Origin: Tetradesmus obliquus
Lineage: Eukaryota > Chlorophyta > Chlorophyceae > Sphaeropleales > Scenedesmaceae
DNA length: 64,000 bases
Direction: 5' to 3'
NCBI GenBank assembly: GCA_030272155.1
Contig: CP126198.1
Coordinates: 3,286,001 to 3,350,000 of the forward strand
The notes beneath the pieces are model-generated. The model was not told the DNA's origin. It made no database searches and worked only from the letters and a program-made list of their open reading frames with translations. How positions within the stretch are numbered: the stretch's first letter is position 1; the number at the start of each line of letters is the position of its first letter. Positions 1 to 11,532 of this stretch are shown here, piece after piece. A program made the translations under genes and the position numbers.

Positions 1-2509
1 CCAACACCGCGCGCGCAGCAGCCGTCGAGAACTTCCGCGCAGGCAAGACCTGGGTGCTCATCGCGACAGACCTCATCGGCCGTGGCATGGACTTTGCTGC
101 TGTCAACACGGTGATCAACTACGACTTCCCCAGCAGCACCACAGACTACATCCACAGAGTGGGCCGCACAGGTGCGTGAAACAACCAACAAGAATTCCAA
201 GGATGCCAAGCAGGGCCCACGGAGCAGCAACGTTACGAAGCTGTGGGGTTGACTGGCTGTAGCACAGGTGAAGTCGCCATGGCACACTCAAAGAAGTGTT
301 GTGAAGGGTGTATTCTGAGCTGCAAGGCACATGCATGACGTACTGCTCTGTCACTGGCGCCACCACCTCTGCTGTTGCTGCTGCTGCTGCCGCCAGGCCG
401 CGCGGGTCATGCCGGCGAGGCCATCACGTTTTTCACTGAGGGCGATGCCGGCAAGCTGCGCAGCGTAGCACACTTGGTGAAGGAGGCGGGCAGTGAGGTG
501 CCTGACTGGATGCTGCACATGGCAAAGCAGCCGCGCAACAGGCACAGGGACAGAGACAGGAAGGTGGGTGCGCCGGGGTTTGGTGGCCTGGAAGTTTGTG
601 TTTCTCTGAGCAGCTGCTGGTGCAGGTCTGGGTTGCTGAACCGAACGATTCCGGGTGTAGTGCGCTGGCTTGCGCGCAGAAGTGTCTTGCTGTTACCGCT
701 GCGGGGCAGGCTGCTGACAAGTTGCGTGTTGCAAACATAGAAGTGAAGCAGGCGGGCAGTGAGGTGCCTGACTGGATGCTGCACAAGGCCAAGCAGCCGC
801 GCAACAGGCACAGGGATAGGGACAGGACGGTGGGCTGGGATGTGGCGGCCTTGACGGTTGTTGGCGGGGCCCGTAGGTGCTACTTCAGCGGACGTTTCGA
901 AACTTGGCTTGTGGCTACTGTCGTTGTTTTCGCATCGCAGGTTCAATTCGTATCGTTGATATTAACTTTCAACAAGATTAAAAATACATTAGGTCCCTGC
1001 GACATTGATACGCACCATCGTATGGCCTGAACGCATTGAATCACACTTGTGTGTTTTGTGCTGCTTGGATGAAACCAATATATATGTCACAGAACGTGGT
1101 TAATATTATGCAACATTGCGTTTCGTGCGGTCAATGTCCACTTACAACGAGCGGAAAGGGGCCAACTTCCTGTATATGCAACAGAACGCCCAATGTATAC
1201 CGAACCAAAGTTTGATTATATAACGTGTAGAACGTTTTCCACACGATGCTTAGGGGAAATGCGCGTTGACACCAAAATTCAAGACATCGTTCTGTTGGAA
1301 CTCTCGCTTTTCGGCGTGCTTACTAGGCACTGGAAATGCTGCTTTACAGCTGCAGTGACTTGAAACAGCTGTTGAACAGCAGCCACTGCTGCGTATGTGT
1401 AATATCATGAACCACCATTGCGTTCGGCACTGTATGTGCTGCCGTCGTGCTTCCTCATGAAACAAAATTTGTTAGATAAGCTATCAAAAGCTATTAAACG
1501 CGCTAAGCGGTATCTTCATTTTCAGCAGTCATAATGTCGCGGGTGACACTGCACAGCTTTGCCATACACGCGTGTCGAAAACAGTGGTGGCGCTGCCGGT
1601 TTCGATTAACAAAGAGTTGGCTATCACTTGACGTGGCTGATTCGATATCGCTGCATCGATCATGTTTCGCTGGCCGCTGACTCAGCTGGCCACGTCAGCA
1701 CAAGCTCTGTCACCTTGTGCAGCTTCTTAGGGGGGGGGGGGGGGGTAAGGTAGGGGGTGGGAGACCAGGGTCGGAAGGGAGCTGGCTTAAACCCTTAAGC
1801 TAGGCATCCTCTTCTTCTAGTGGTGGCCTTGCATTGCACTTTGCATATGCCTTTGCTTGACACCAACTGTAACAAGCATTCTTATGCTTACACCCCTAAG
1901 CTAACATAGCTTCACTATTGCTGAGGTTTAACTGCAGCACAACTTGCAGTAGGGCCCCGCCGAGTAAGCGTAGCCTATTATTTCTCTGAGCAGCTGCTGG
2001 TGTAGCTTTAGGTTGTAAAACTGAACAAATTCGGGTGTAGTGTTATGGCTTGCGCGGCTGCTTGTTGCTGCTACTGCAGAGTAGGGTGCTGGCAAGTTGA
2101 GTGTTGCAAGCAGACTGTGCCTGGCGGCAGTTTGTTGGTGTGCAGGCGCAACAACTCTGCATGCGTTGCTCCTCGTCTGCATGGTTCTGACCAATAGTTC
2201 GTCTGCCTGCTTTGTTGCTGCTTTGTACCTTGCCTTATCGGATGGATTGGACAGCAGTCAGCAGGAGACGGTGCAGCTGAAGACGGCAAGCCGAAGCAGC
2301 AGCGGCCGCAGGGCGGCAGCAATGGCAAGAAGAAGCAGGCAGCTGGCAGCAGCAGCGGCAAGAAGCACCTGAAGCCTAAGGGCGGTGTGGCAAAGCAGAA
2401 GGGTGGCAAGCAGCGGCAGCAGCAGCGGGGTGACAGCAAGGCAGGAAAAGCCGGTAGCAAAGGCAAGGCAGGCACACCTGGGGGGAAGCCAGTGAAGGTG
2501 AAGGCATGA
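1..2509 (+). CDS. ROK1/DDX52-type DEAD-box RNA helicase, C-terminal part (5' end outside window)
   Basis: Exons: 1-171 (read from base 3), 397-563 and 2255-2509; all junctions are GT-AG and phases agree. Exon 1 carries helicase motif V ([11 protein letters not shown]) and most of motif VI (HRVGRTG), completed in exon 2 ([12 protein letters not shown]). The following [20 protein letters not shown] block is what identifies the ROK1/DDX52 subfamily, which works in 18S rRNA processing in the nucleolus (family knowledge). The last exon encodes a Lys/Gly/Gln-rich basic tail ending GGKPVKVKA, typical of nucleolar proteins. The 1.7-kb last intron contains two partial copies of exon 2 with its upstream sequence, one forming a possible cassette exon. 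A TGTAA motif lies 70 bases after the stop. Confidence is high for the family and good for the final exon, which is supported by phase and composition only. Confidence 0.85.
710..829 (+). other. Duplicated in-frame cassette exon of the ROK1-like gene
   Basis: This 120-base segment copies the second half of helicase exon 2: both encode [15 protein letters not shown] and [12 protein letters not shown]. It is preceded by a good acceptor (GGGGCAG) and followed by GTGGGC, the same donor type as exon 2. It is exactly 40 codons in phase 0, so its inclusion between exons 397-563 and 2255-2509 keeps the reading frame. It could be a true alternative exon or a decaying duplicate; the sequence alone cannot decide. 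Confidence 0.5.
1730..1745 (+). repeat. Mononucleotide G16 run
   Basis: Sixteen consecutive G bases in the last intron of the helicase gene, followed by purine-rich GGGGGT-type sequence. Such runs are prone to length errors and slippage. Confidence 0.9.
1981..2110 (+). repeat. Third partial copy of the intron/exon-2 segment of the ROK1-like gene
   Basis: This stretch resembles 600-730 (shared runs TTTCTCTGAGCAGCTGCTGG, CGGGTGTAGTG, GGCTTGCG, CAAGTTG, GTGTTGCAA) but is more diverged. It retains the intron part and only about 20 bases of the exon copy, so it cannot encode the helicase segment. It lies inside the last intron. Confidence 0.65.
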
Positions 2510-3563
2510 GGGGTGTGATGTGGTGCCGAAATCTTGCTTCAGCTGCGCTGCTGCACTGCTTGCAGCGTGCAGACTGCTTGTAACAGGCTGTGGTGTTCAA
2601 GAGGTTTGAATTTGTCCACCTTTAACAACTGGACCTTTTACTGGAATGGACCCCGCTGCAATGCACCTCTGCTTCCCGGCGTTCAGGAGGGGCCGTGTGA
2701 CACACAATGTGCAGCTTGAAGTACACAGACCCTTGAATGTACACAGAACAAGAACAGTTCTTAGATGCACCAAGGTTATAGAGAGGCAATAATAGTCGTA
2801 GTTTCCGCTCCGTACGGGGCGCGGTTGCCGATGCCGATGACAAGGTATGGCTTACAAGAAGACTATTGTTATTGTTATGCACCAAGGTTATGCGAAACCC
2901 TAGATGCACCAAGGTTTTGTTTCACACTTGGTGATGTGTCTGCCGTGCTCGGGGCATGTATGCCCCAGCATGAAGCATGTCAACCGTCATAGGTTGATTG
3001 TTGATGAATATGCCCCAGCATCCGCGTTGAGGTGCTGTTGCAGCCGCTGAGCGGCTTGGCGCACGGGAAGGCGGGAGTCACGCGAACTTAGTCTCGGGGC
3101 TGCCGCTTGCTGTATTGTCAGCAAGGTTAGAAATTGAAGCTATGTAATTATCATGAGCTGTGCAGCGGCTTGCTCATTTTGCCATTCTTGTCATTTGCCG
3201 AAACCCTGCTCGCCACAGCTACTCGCCAATGCTCGCCTGCCCTGGCATGAGTATTATGAGAGGCATGCAGAAACGTGAAACAGATACAAGCTGTTTCAAG
3301 TCGTTTTCAGAAAATTTGCCTTCGCTTGCTTTGCAGCATGCATGTGAAACAATCCTAGCTGAGCCGAGCGAGCCCGGGAGGCCGATAACCAGTCGAGGCA
3401 CCAGGCATATCCTCAAAGCCTCCTAGAACTAAACATCCTATACAAAACATCCTTTCCGAAGCAGAGGGAGGTGAAGCACTAAAGATACCGGCAGAAGGTC
3501 CAAGGCCCAGCTGCTTGCCAGAGAGCTAGGACGTCACAGCAGCAAAGCAACAAGCCAACAGCT
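2510..3563. other. Intergenic: helicase 3' UTR and EEP-gene promoter
   Basis: No convincing exon was seen. A short sequence ATGCACCAAGGTT occurs three times (about 2765, 2877 and 2904), twice preceded by TAG. The last 100 bases probably hold the 5' leader of the gene starting at 3564. Confidence 0.6.
2579..2583 (+). terminator. TGTAA polyadenylation signal of the ROK1-like gene
   Basis: TGTAA, the standard poly(A) signal of volvocine/chlorophycean algae, sits 70 bases downstream of the helicase stop codon and is the first in the 3' region. Confidence 0.6.
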
Positions 3564-5510
3564 ATGCCAGCTCCTGTGCCAGAATCAGGTCCAAAAGGCC
3601 AGCGGCGTGCCTCCAGCAAAACAGCAGTATCGGCAGGCGTGCCTAAGAGTGCTGAGCCAGCAGTGGATGCTGCATCTGAACAGAAGCCAGCTCGCAGAAA
3701 GTCAGCTGGACCTGCTGCAGAGAAGCAAAAGCCGCTCAAGTCTGACACGGCAGTCAGCGTCAGGACAGCAGCAGCTGCAGCACCCACAAGGAGGTCTTCA
3801 GGCAAATCAGCAGCAGCTGCCGCACGTGGCTCTGCAGCCACAGTGGCAGAAGATCAGCGAAGTATGCCAGCAGCATCCAAAAGGTCGTCACTCAGCAGAA
3901 AAGCTGCTGCGGCAGCGGATGCAAAGGATGCTGCTGCAGAAGCTGCCACTGCAGAGGCCACAGGAGCAGCAGCAGCAGCAGCCGCTACCAAAGGCGCTAC
4001 AACCAAGCCTGCAGGCAAGGCGCCAGCAGCAGCAGCAGCAGCAGCCGCCGCTGCTAAAGGTGCTACAGCCAAGCCCGCAGGCAAGGCGCCAGCAGCAGCA
4101 GCAGCAGCAGCAGCAGGAGCAGCGGCGGCGGCGGCCCCGCCGCCAGGAGCTGCTGTGAACGTGACTGTGGCGACATGGAATGTCAAGCACTTCACATACG
4201 ACCCCGAGAAACCCGCACACGCAGAGAAGCTTGACAACATTGCTCGTGACATTGTGCGGGCAGGAGCAGACATTGTGGTGCTGCAGGAGGTGAGCTGCCA
4301 AGCTGCACTCTTGATGCATACACTGCAGGCAACAATTCCTTGACTGCACATTGAAGCCTGCAAATGCCGACGTGGCAATGCAGTGCGGTGTATGGACAGG
4401 TCATACACAGCTGTTCCCAGTGCTCATCCAGTGCCACTAGCTGTGATGGAAAAGGCCCTCACTTAGGGGAAACATTACCCTCCATGCAAGCTTTGCAGGA
4501 CAAAACCTTGGTTCTGTGGCTACTGCACTCAGCTACATGCGTGTGCTTGCTGCTGCCAGGTGGACAAGGAAAAGGCAGTCAGCATGCTGTGTGGGCAGCT
4601 CAACCTGCTGTGCCCTAAACTTGGAGCGTGGAGCAAAGGCGACCAAAGTGAGCACATGCAAGCACACCAGGTTGCCAGCAGCTGTAAGCTTTCTCTCTGA
4701 CTGTACTCTGAGGCAGTGTTGGGTAGCCTCATCACCAGTGCTTGCTCACTCGAAACCTATTCTTTCTTTCACATGGCTGTTGCTGCCTCTCCTGCAGGCT
4801 GGGTGTACGCAATGTCCAACCCGCTGTCCAGCGGGTATGCAGGGTGTGCTGCTTTCGTCTGGCGCCACGGCAGCCGGGTGCGGCTAGCAGGCGTGACTGA
4901 TGCTGAAGTCAACGCGACGCACGAGATCTCCAACATGCATGGCTGCAGCGCGTTTGGGATCTGGGAGGGCAGTCAGCCTGACCACAGGGACTCCATGGGC
5001 TTGAAGCGTGGCATATACACAGGGAGGTTCTCGGTGTGCTCCGGCAAGGCACAGCTGCACCTGTGTTCTGTGCACATCGACCAGGGAGGGCAGAAGGGCA
5101 GCAACGGGCCCACCGTAGAAAACGGCAGCCGGCTGCCGCGCCTGATAGAGGCAATGCAGGACAGCACTGCAAAAGAGAAGAAGAAGAAGAAGAAGAAGAA
5201 GCCCTTCTTTGCTGTGCTGGGTGACTTCAATAGGGATGCTGGGCATTCAGACTTTGAGCGGATGCGGAGCATTAGGAGTAAGAGTGATAAAACGGGCTGC
5301 AGCCTGTGCCTGCTGCTGGCGCCAGGCGTGCCCACCAACCTCAGCGGCAATGCGCAGTACGACAATGCGTGGGTGCCTGCAGAGCAGCGGCAGGCATGGA
5401 GTGACGCCTGTGTGCTGGCACCCCCGGCAGAGATTGTTGCCATGAGTGCGCCAGAGGCTGGGTCGCGATACTCTGACCATCGTATGGTGTACATGACATT
5501 CAAAGTTTGA
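3564..5510 (+). CDS. Endonuclease/exonuclease/phosphatase (EEP, DNase I-like) fold protein
   Basis: Exons 3564-4289, 4560-4647 and 4798-5510 give 508 residues with closed phases. Residues 1-200 are a low-complexity Ala/Lys/Ser/Gln region with PAGKAPAAAA repeats. The EEP domain follows: VATWNVKHF (Asn about 206), DIVVLQE (metal-binding Glu242), HLCSVHID, VLGDFNRDAG (Asp/Asn pair), and the terminal YSDHRMVYM (catalytic Asp-His near 498-499). All core catalytic residues of the Mg-dependent phosphoesterase family are present, so an active nuclease or phosphatase is expected; the substrate cannot be read. An (AAG)n microsatellite inserts eight lysines just before the GDFN strand. The basic N-terminus suits nucleic-acid binding or nuclear location (inference). 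Confidence 0.85.
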
Positions 5511-6465
5511 TGGCCACGTATGGCAGTGGCGTTGCATCATCATGCATGGGACAGCACTTGTCAGTGTCAGTAGTAACATGCAGGACAGAGCGTACAAGGT
5601 CAGTGGTCATGCATCCACATGGGTTGCTGCTAACAACACGCAAGTCTAAGACCCCATTGTTGCACAACACAAGTTTGCAAGCGCCACCCAACGACGGTGG
5701 TGTTTGTGTAGGCCAGTTGGTTGTAGAGGGCTGCCTTTGTATTGCAAGTGGTTCCAAGACCTTTGCATTGCATCAACTACTTGGATCACTTGCGGGTACC
5801 CAACCGATGATGGTGGTGATGATGAGCGCGCACTTCCGTCCAATGCAGCAATAAGCCTCTACTGCTGGCACTGCTGAGGTTGGCAGCGTTGTGCCACTCG
5901 CCGAGGGGCTTGCAAGAGGTGAACCACAGCCAATCCGAGCCAGCCACCGTTTGCATAGTTACAGGAATTGAGCTCAACATAACAACTGCCCTTGACAACA
6001 CTGTGTGACAATATCTGCTGCAAATTAATCTACACAGACATACCTGCACTCAGCTGACGGAAAGATCACACCTAGAGCAAGCAAGCAAGCTGCAGGTTGC
6101 AGGCGTAGGCAGCACCCCCAGCAGGATACATACAACGCCACACTGCTGCACATTCACACTGCAGCCTGCTATGACAGAGCTAATCTCCAGCTGCAGCTGC
6201 ACAATTTGAGCATGCTGTTGGCCCCAACACCGCTGTTGCGGCAAATGCGACCAGAGCTGTTGGGGCATGCTCTCGGTGCTCCTTGCGTCCTTGGTCACCG
6301 AGTACAAGGAGCAAACGATGGTGTTCAGCAACCACGGATATCGGCCCCGCCAATCACCACTGAGTTCACCTCTGCAAGAATATGTCTTCTCTCGATCTGC
6401 CGCTGTCTGTCACTTGCCACTGACAGGCAGATACCATTGAACGTCTCAGCAGCACAAACATACCA
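5511..6465. other. Convergent intergenic region between EEP gene and LRR gene A
   Basis: Both flanking genes end here. No coding exon was recognised. On the minus strand the only TGTAA is at 5963-5959, about 500 bases after the LRR gene A stop, and may be its poly(A) signal; no TGTAA follows the EEP stop closely. Confidence 0.5.
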
Positions 6466-9400
6466 TCACCAGCCTTCATTTGGTTGCGTGAGCCACTGCT
6501 GCGCATCCTCAACCCCCAGTGGCCCAGGCAGTCCAAGCTCCTTCCGTGTTGCAGCATGCTGCGCAGCTGACCCGGGCGTGCCGGGCGTGCCACACGATTC
6601 CTCCCAGAGGCCCAGCATGCGCAGCTGCTTCAAGCTGCCCAGAGCCTTCCGCTCTAATCCCAGCTCATGCAGGCAAACGTCTGGCAGGTCCAGGCAAGTC
6701 AGCTGGCGCATACAGCTGCTGATGGACGCAATTGCCTTCTTCCCGGGACAGTAGGGGACGCAGATGGTGGCTTGGTCAAGTTGCGCCCCACTTGCGTCTG
6801 TTGCCTTTATGCGCAGGTCCTGCACACCAAACAGCGAGATCAAAGGAGTTGCACCAGGAGATTTGGCATGCAACAGCAAGTGAATGAAGCTGAGGATGCT
6901 GAGCATGCTGCAGCAACTGCCCACATGCGTCAAGCGCACTGGTGCTGCAGTCAATCACGAAGGAAAGCAAAGAAATGGATAGTGAATGCTCTGTGGATGG
7001 CTGCTACAGGCAGTACCTACCTTCAGCCGTGCGAGCCGAAGTGATAGCACAAACCAACAGTCATCATCCATGCCGTCCAACATATTGCGGCCCAGGGCCA
7101 GCCGGGTCACATTTGTTGCTGCTGCCACGCGATGTGCCCATGTTTCCCCAGTCGTTCTCTCCAGAGACCGCACAGGCGGCAAGCCTGTCAATGACAGTCG
7201 CAGGCTGCGCAGCTGCTGCTGGTTGCACAGGCGCACGATGGCATCCAGCAGCCCTGCTGTTGCTACCGCCGCGGGCGTCATAGCCTGCAGTGCCCCCCGG
7301 TGCAGGAATTCGTGCCGTTCCAATCCTATAATGTATAACTGCGGCGGACACTTTACTCCATCAATGCCGAGCTCCATGGCGTTGCCCTCCAGTTCCAATT
7401 CCTGCAAGCTGCTCAGCTGCCCTAGCGCATGGGCCAGGTCACTGATGTGGCTGCTGCTGAACCTGCAGTGCACAAGTGACAGGCTCTCCAAGCACTGCAG
7501 CTGTGCCAGGGACTGCAGCAGAGGTGCCACAACGTGGCAGCCTTCTATGTTCAGCGTGCGCAGGCATGGTGACAGCGCTTCCCAGGCAATGCCAGCTTCT
7601 GCCTTGAGCACAGGAGCTGCATCAGGAGTTCTGGGCTGAGCGTAGTGCAGGCGGAGCTGCTTGAGCTGGCCATCTGCAACCAGTGGGCAGCAGAAAGAAG
7701 AACAGCAGGTTTCAAGCAGCACCGGTGCCACAGTCAGCATCCATGAGACACTGGTGTCTTCTGGTGAACATTGGGGTCATGACTGCCCTGTACATGTGAA
7801 AGCTGAGGTTGCTGCTACCTCGATGGTTGTGTCTGCATGCGCAGGCAACCAACTCACACCACAGGCACTCTGCTGGCAGTAACTACAACTGAGCGCCACA
7901 AGAGGCCGTTCTGCTGCGACATCAGTCTATCAGCACCAACAGTGGCTGCCGCATAGATGCTGCTTCCTCAAGGCCCACACAGCTCACCGGTCATCAGGGG
8001 CTTGAGCAACAGCAGTCCATCGCTTGGCGGGTTCTCCAGGGTCAGCACGCGCAGGCGCATCAGCCCCTCCAGTGGCTGCAGGCTGGGACAGCAGCGCAGG
8101 CTGGCAACTTGCAGCTGGGGTGGCAGCACCAAGGTGCTCGCAACAAAGCTGCCTTGCCTCCTGGCACATTCCACTTGCAGGGCTGTCAGGTTGGTCAGGT
8201 GGCTCAGGTCAAGCCGAGCAGCGCGCCCTGCAGCACGGCCATGCATCATGTCAAAGCCATACTCAGGCTGTAGGCTTCGGATGCCCTCTACGTGTGACTG
8301 CGGTGGATGAGGTACAGCAGTATGCAGCAGCCAGTGGCGCCCAAGCCAACACAGCACTGTTGCAGCAACAGATCAGTCCTCACCTGTGGTGTCAGTGATA
8401 CGCAACTCCAAAAGAGAGGCTGGCAGGTGCTGTAGAATGCTAGCAGCTGCATTCCACGGCGGGCAGTGCCAATGCCTGCAGCACTGCTGCAGGTGCAGGG
8501 TCTGCAGTTGGCTCAAGCCTGACAGCGCAGACAGGACAGGGCCACCACCAGCAGCGGGGTCCACAAGCAATGCGATTGTCACATTGCGCAGCCGCTTCAG
8601 GCGCAGGATGGCAGCGGCCATCTGCTGTGTGTTATGCGCAGTTGTGAGGAGTAGCTTCAGGCTTGTCATGTGCGCTGGTGGCAGCAGGGAGATGACGTCA
8701 GTGCTGCTTGTTTCCTGAGAGGTGCTGTGGAACTGCTGCAGGCATAGGCCGCCCGGTGCTGCTGCTGCTGCTGCTTGCAGACCTGCTGCAATGGCTGCTG
8801 CCTGCCCCTGCTTAAATTCGCCCACGTGCACGGACTGTATCACGTGCCCATGCTTCACCATCCAAGCTGCAAACTGCTGCGCTGCGTCAACATCAATGTT
8901 GTCCTGTAAACGCACAGGGATTTGGCCCTTGCAGATGCCATCAAGTGCCACGCCAGCTGCCTTGCTGCTGCACATCAACCTGCTGATGATGCCTGCCTGC
9001 ATGCAGCAGGGCTGCATCAGCAGCACGCGCAGCAGGTCGTCTCCATCAGCTGCCAGGGGCCTGGGTGAGGGCTCTGCGCTGCCCCACTGCCGATCAAATA
9101 TGCCTCCTGCAAACTCCGCATTGCATCTGTGGTCAAGCTTGACCTTCTCCGCCTCCTTCATCCAGGACTCCACTCGCTGGCGCAGGTCAGCTGCTGCATT
9201 GAAACCCGCTTGCTGGTGTGGCATGCCTGCTGCGGCCTCGCTGCCTGGGCTGCCGGCTGCTGGTGGTGCAGCTCCAGCAGCAGAGACTGGCGTAGCTGTA
9301 GGCTTGAAGCTTGGGCCTGGTGGGTGAAGGTATGTGCCTGCTGCTGCCTGCGAAGCTGCAAACCATTGCTGCTGCTGCTGCTGCACCTGCTGCTGCAGCT

Positions 9401-10982
9401 GCTCCAGCTGCTGCTGCTGCTGTGCTGCAAAGGTGGGGTCTGTTCTTGCAGCAGCTGCAAACCACGTCTGCTGTTGCTGTGCTGTAAAGGAGGGTGCTGT
9501 TTTTGCAGCACCAGCAAAGAAGACTGTTGTAGTTGAAGCAATGAAGTGTGGGCGTGGCCTGCGAGGGCTGAACTCAGCTGCTGCCTGTGCAGCTGCATTG
9601 CCCCCCAGTCCCTGGTGGGGCATGCCTGCTGCGGCGCTGCTGCTTGAGAAGGTGGGTGCTGGTGGTGCAGTGCCAGCCGCAAATGCTGTCGTTGTCAAAG
9701 CAAATAAGTTGCGGCGTGGCTGAGGGCCGAGGCCAGCTGCTGCCTGCACAGCTGCAACTACCTGCTGCTGTGCGGCATTTAACTGCTGCTGGGCCGCAGC
9801 CATATACTGTTGTACTGCAATCACCACCTGCTGTGCTGCACCCAACTGCTGCTGTGCTGCGGCCATCTCCTGCTGGGCTGCAGGCAACTGCTGCTCAACG
9901 CTTGAGCTTGCAGTAGCAGTGTTGTCAGTGCCAGGGAAAGGCATGCCTGCTGCGGCCCTGCTGCCTGGGCTGGTGGGTGCTGGAGGCGCAGCACCAGCAA
10001 CAAAGACGGTCGTAGTTGAAGCAATGAAGTTTGGGCGTGGCTTGCGAGGGCCAAGGTCAGCTGCTGCCTGCGCAGCTACATATGCCTGCTGCTGCCGCTG
10101 TGCTGCAGCCAAGTGCTGCTGTGCTGCAGCCATCCGCTGTTTTGCTGCAGTCACCCGCTGCTGTGCTGCAGCCAACTGTTGCTCTGCTGCAGCCATCTGC
10201 TGCTGTGCTGCAGCCAGCTGCTGCTGTGCTGCAGCCAGCTGCTGCTGTGCTGCAGCCAATCGCTGCTCAGAACTTGAGCTTGCTGTAGCAGCGCCAGGGA
10301 AAGGCATGCCTGCTGTTGCCCTGCTGCCTGAGCTGGTGGGTGCTGCACCAGCAATGAAGACTGTTGTGGTTGAAGCAATAAAGTTTGGGCGTAACCTGCG
10401 CGGGCCAAGGCCAGCTGCTGCCTGCGCAGCTGCATATGCCTGCTGCTGTAGCTATGCTGCAGCGCGCAGCCGCTCAAAGCTGGATGCTGCTGCAGCAGTG
10501 TGATCAGTGCCATGGAAAGGCACACCTTGCTTCAGAGAGTTGAGCCTAGCCGTTGCCTGCGCAGCTGCAAATGCCTGCTGCTGCTTTTGCTGTTGCGGCA
10601 GCAGCGCTGCAGCACGCAGCTGCTCTAAGCCGGAGGTTGCCGCAGCAGTGTTGATGGTGCCAGGGAAAGGCATACCTTGCGTCTGAGGGTTGAGGCCAGC
10701 TGCTGCCTGCGCAGCTGCAAACGCCTGCTGCTGCTTTTGAAGCTTTAGCTGTGCTGCAGCCCATTGCTGCTCCAAGCTTGAGGTTGTTGTAGCAGTGTTG
10801 CTCGTGCTGGGGAAAGGCATGCCTGCTGTGGCCCTGCTGTCTGGGCTGGTGGGTGCTGGTGGTGCAGCACCAGCAACATAGACGGTCGTGGTTGTAGCAA
10901 TGAAGTTGGGGCGTGGCTTCCGAGGGCCAAGGCCAGCTGCTGCCTGCGCTGCATCCAACTGCTGCTGAAGGCTGCTGTGCAT
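6466..10982 (-). pseudogene. LRR protein gene A, with one in-frame TAG (pseudogene or sequence error)
   Basis: Exons 10982-8384, 8227-7988, 7673-7021 and 6819-6466 sum to 1,282 codons with all phases closed. The N-terminal 600 residues are degenerate repeats of about 60-120 residues: Gln/Ala coiled stretches, then RKPRPNFIASTTTVFVAGAA and a GMPFPG end. The C-terminal half is conserved with neighbour gene B: a helical region (LLRVLLMQPCCMQAGIISRL) then leucine-rich repeats (LTNLTALQVEC, LRVLTLENPPSDGLLLLKPL, LSSLQELELEGNAMELG, LRQLTCLDLPD). No kinase, NB-ARC or clear F-box was seen; LRRs of this kind bind proteins. A TAG at 10454-10452 interrupts the repeat region where paralogous units have CAG. 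The start is chosen because its leader and ATG match gene B; initiation at Met 10307 would bypass the stop. Confidence 0.75.
9215..10975 (-). repeat. Coding degenerate tandem repeats in LRR gene A N-terminus
   Basis: About seven copies of a variable unit (roughly 150-360 bases) ending in a GMPFPG- or GMPHQ-like peptide and beginning with Gln-Ala-Ala runs. Copies differ mainly in the number of CAG/GCA codons. Gene B has only one such unit, so the array expanded after the duplication (inference). Confidence 0.7.
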
Positions 10983-11532
10983 GCTGCCCTGGCACCTGGT
11001 CAACGGATACTTTGCTCTGGTTAGCAAAAGCTGTCCGCGCTTACGTGCACCAATAACTTCAGCTACAACTTCATGTATTTGTTTTGCAGAAACGCTCGCT
11101 GTGCTGTTAGCTGTGCCGCTACGCAAGCGGAGTGCTTGCGTGTCCGAACAGGGTTGTTGAGCAGCTGCTACGGCCTGCTTGTTCGTCTCTAGCAGAGTAT
11201 AGTTCTGCTCAAGACATTTCAGGTGCCCACGAGATGGGCTTTGCTGGGCAGCGAACGCTATATAGATGAGGCAGAAACCCTCAGTTTGAAATCTTCGACT
11301 TTTGAACCCTCAGTTTGAAATCCCCATGCAAACCAGGGTATAAATCAAGGGAACTGTTAAGCAATTTGTTGTGCCGTACTTCAGTGGAACCAACGAATCT
11401 TACAGATGTGTCTGCCGGCCACACGAGCACAAAAGTCACGCCCTATTGTAAGGAGGAGCAGTTGCTCAGAGGAACACCCGGTTCCGGTACCCGGTCTTTT
11501 CTGTACAAAGTCATAGTGCCACAAGCACAGTA
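10983..11532. other. Spacer between the tandem LRR genes (promoter of A, 3' end of B)
   Basis: The 40 bases upstream of the gene A ATG (including AGCAAAGTATCCGTTGACC on the minus strand) are almost the same as those upstream of gene B, showing that the duplication included the 5' leader. A TATATAG sequence near 11262 and a twice-repeated AACCCTCAGTTTGAAATC (about 11277 and 11305) are present. Confidence 0.55.
11400..11404 (-). terminator. TGTAA polyadenylation signal of LRR gene B
   Basis: Minus-strand TGTAA about 130 bases after the gene B stop codon. Confidence 0.5.

Noticed and set aside
8722..9536. Long plus-strand open frames rich in Cys/Ala opposite LRR gene A
   Set aside because: They are antisense shadows of CAG/GCA repeats (CTG read as Cys/Leu/Ala); they have no conserved motifs, whereas the minus strand has LRRs with consistent introns.
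10452..10454. TAG read as leucine, as in mitochondria of some Scenedesmus relatives
   Set aside because: The gene is nuclear (spliceosomal introns) and neighbouring nuclear genes use TAA and TGA stops normally; a single aligned CAG-to-TAG change is simpler.
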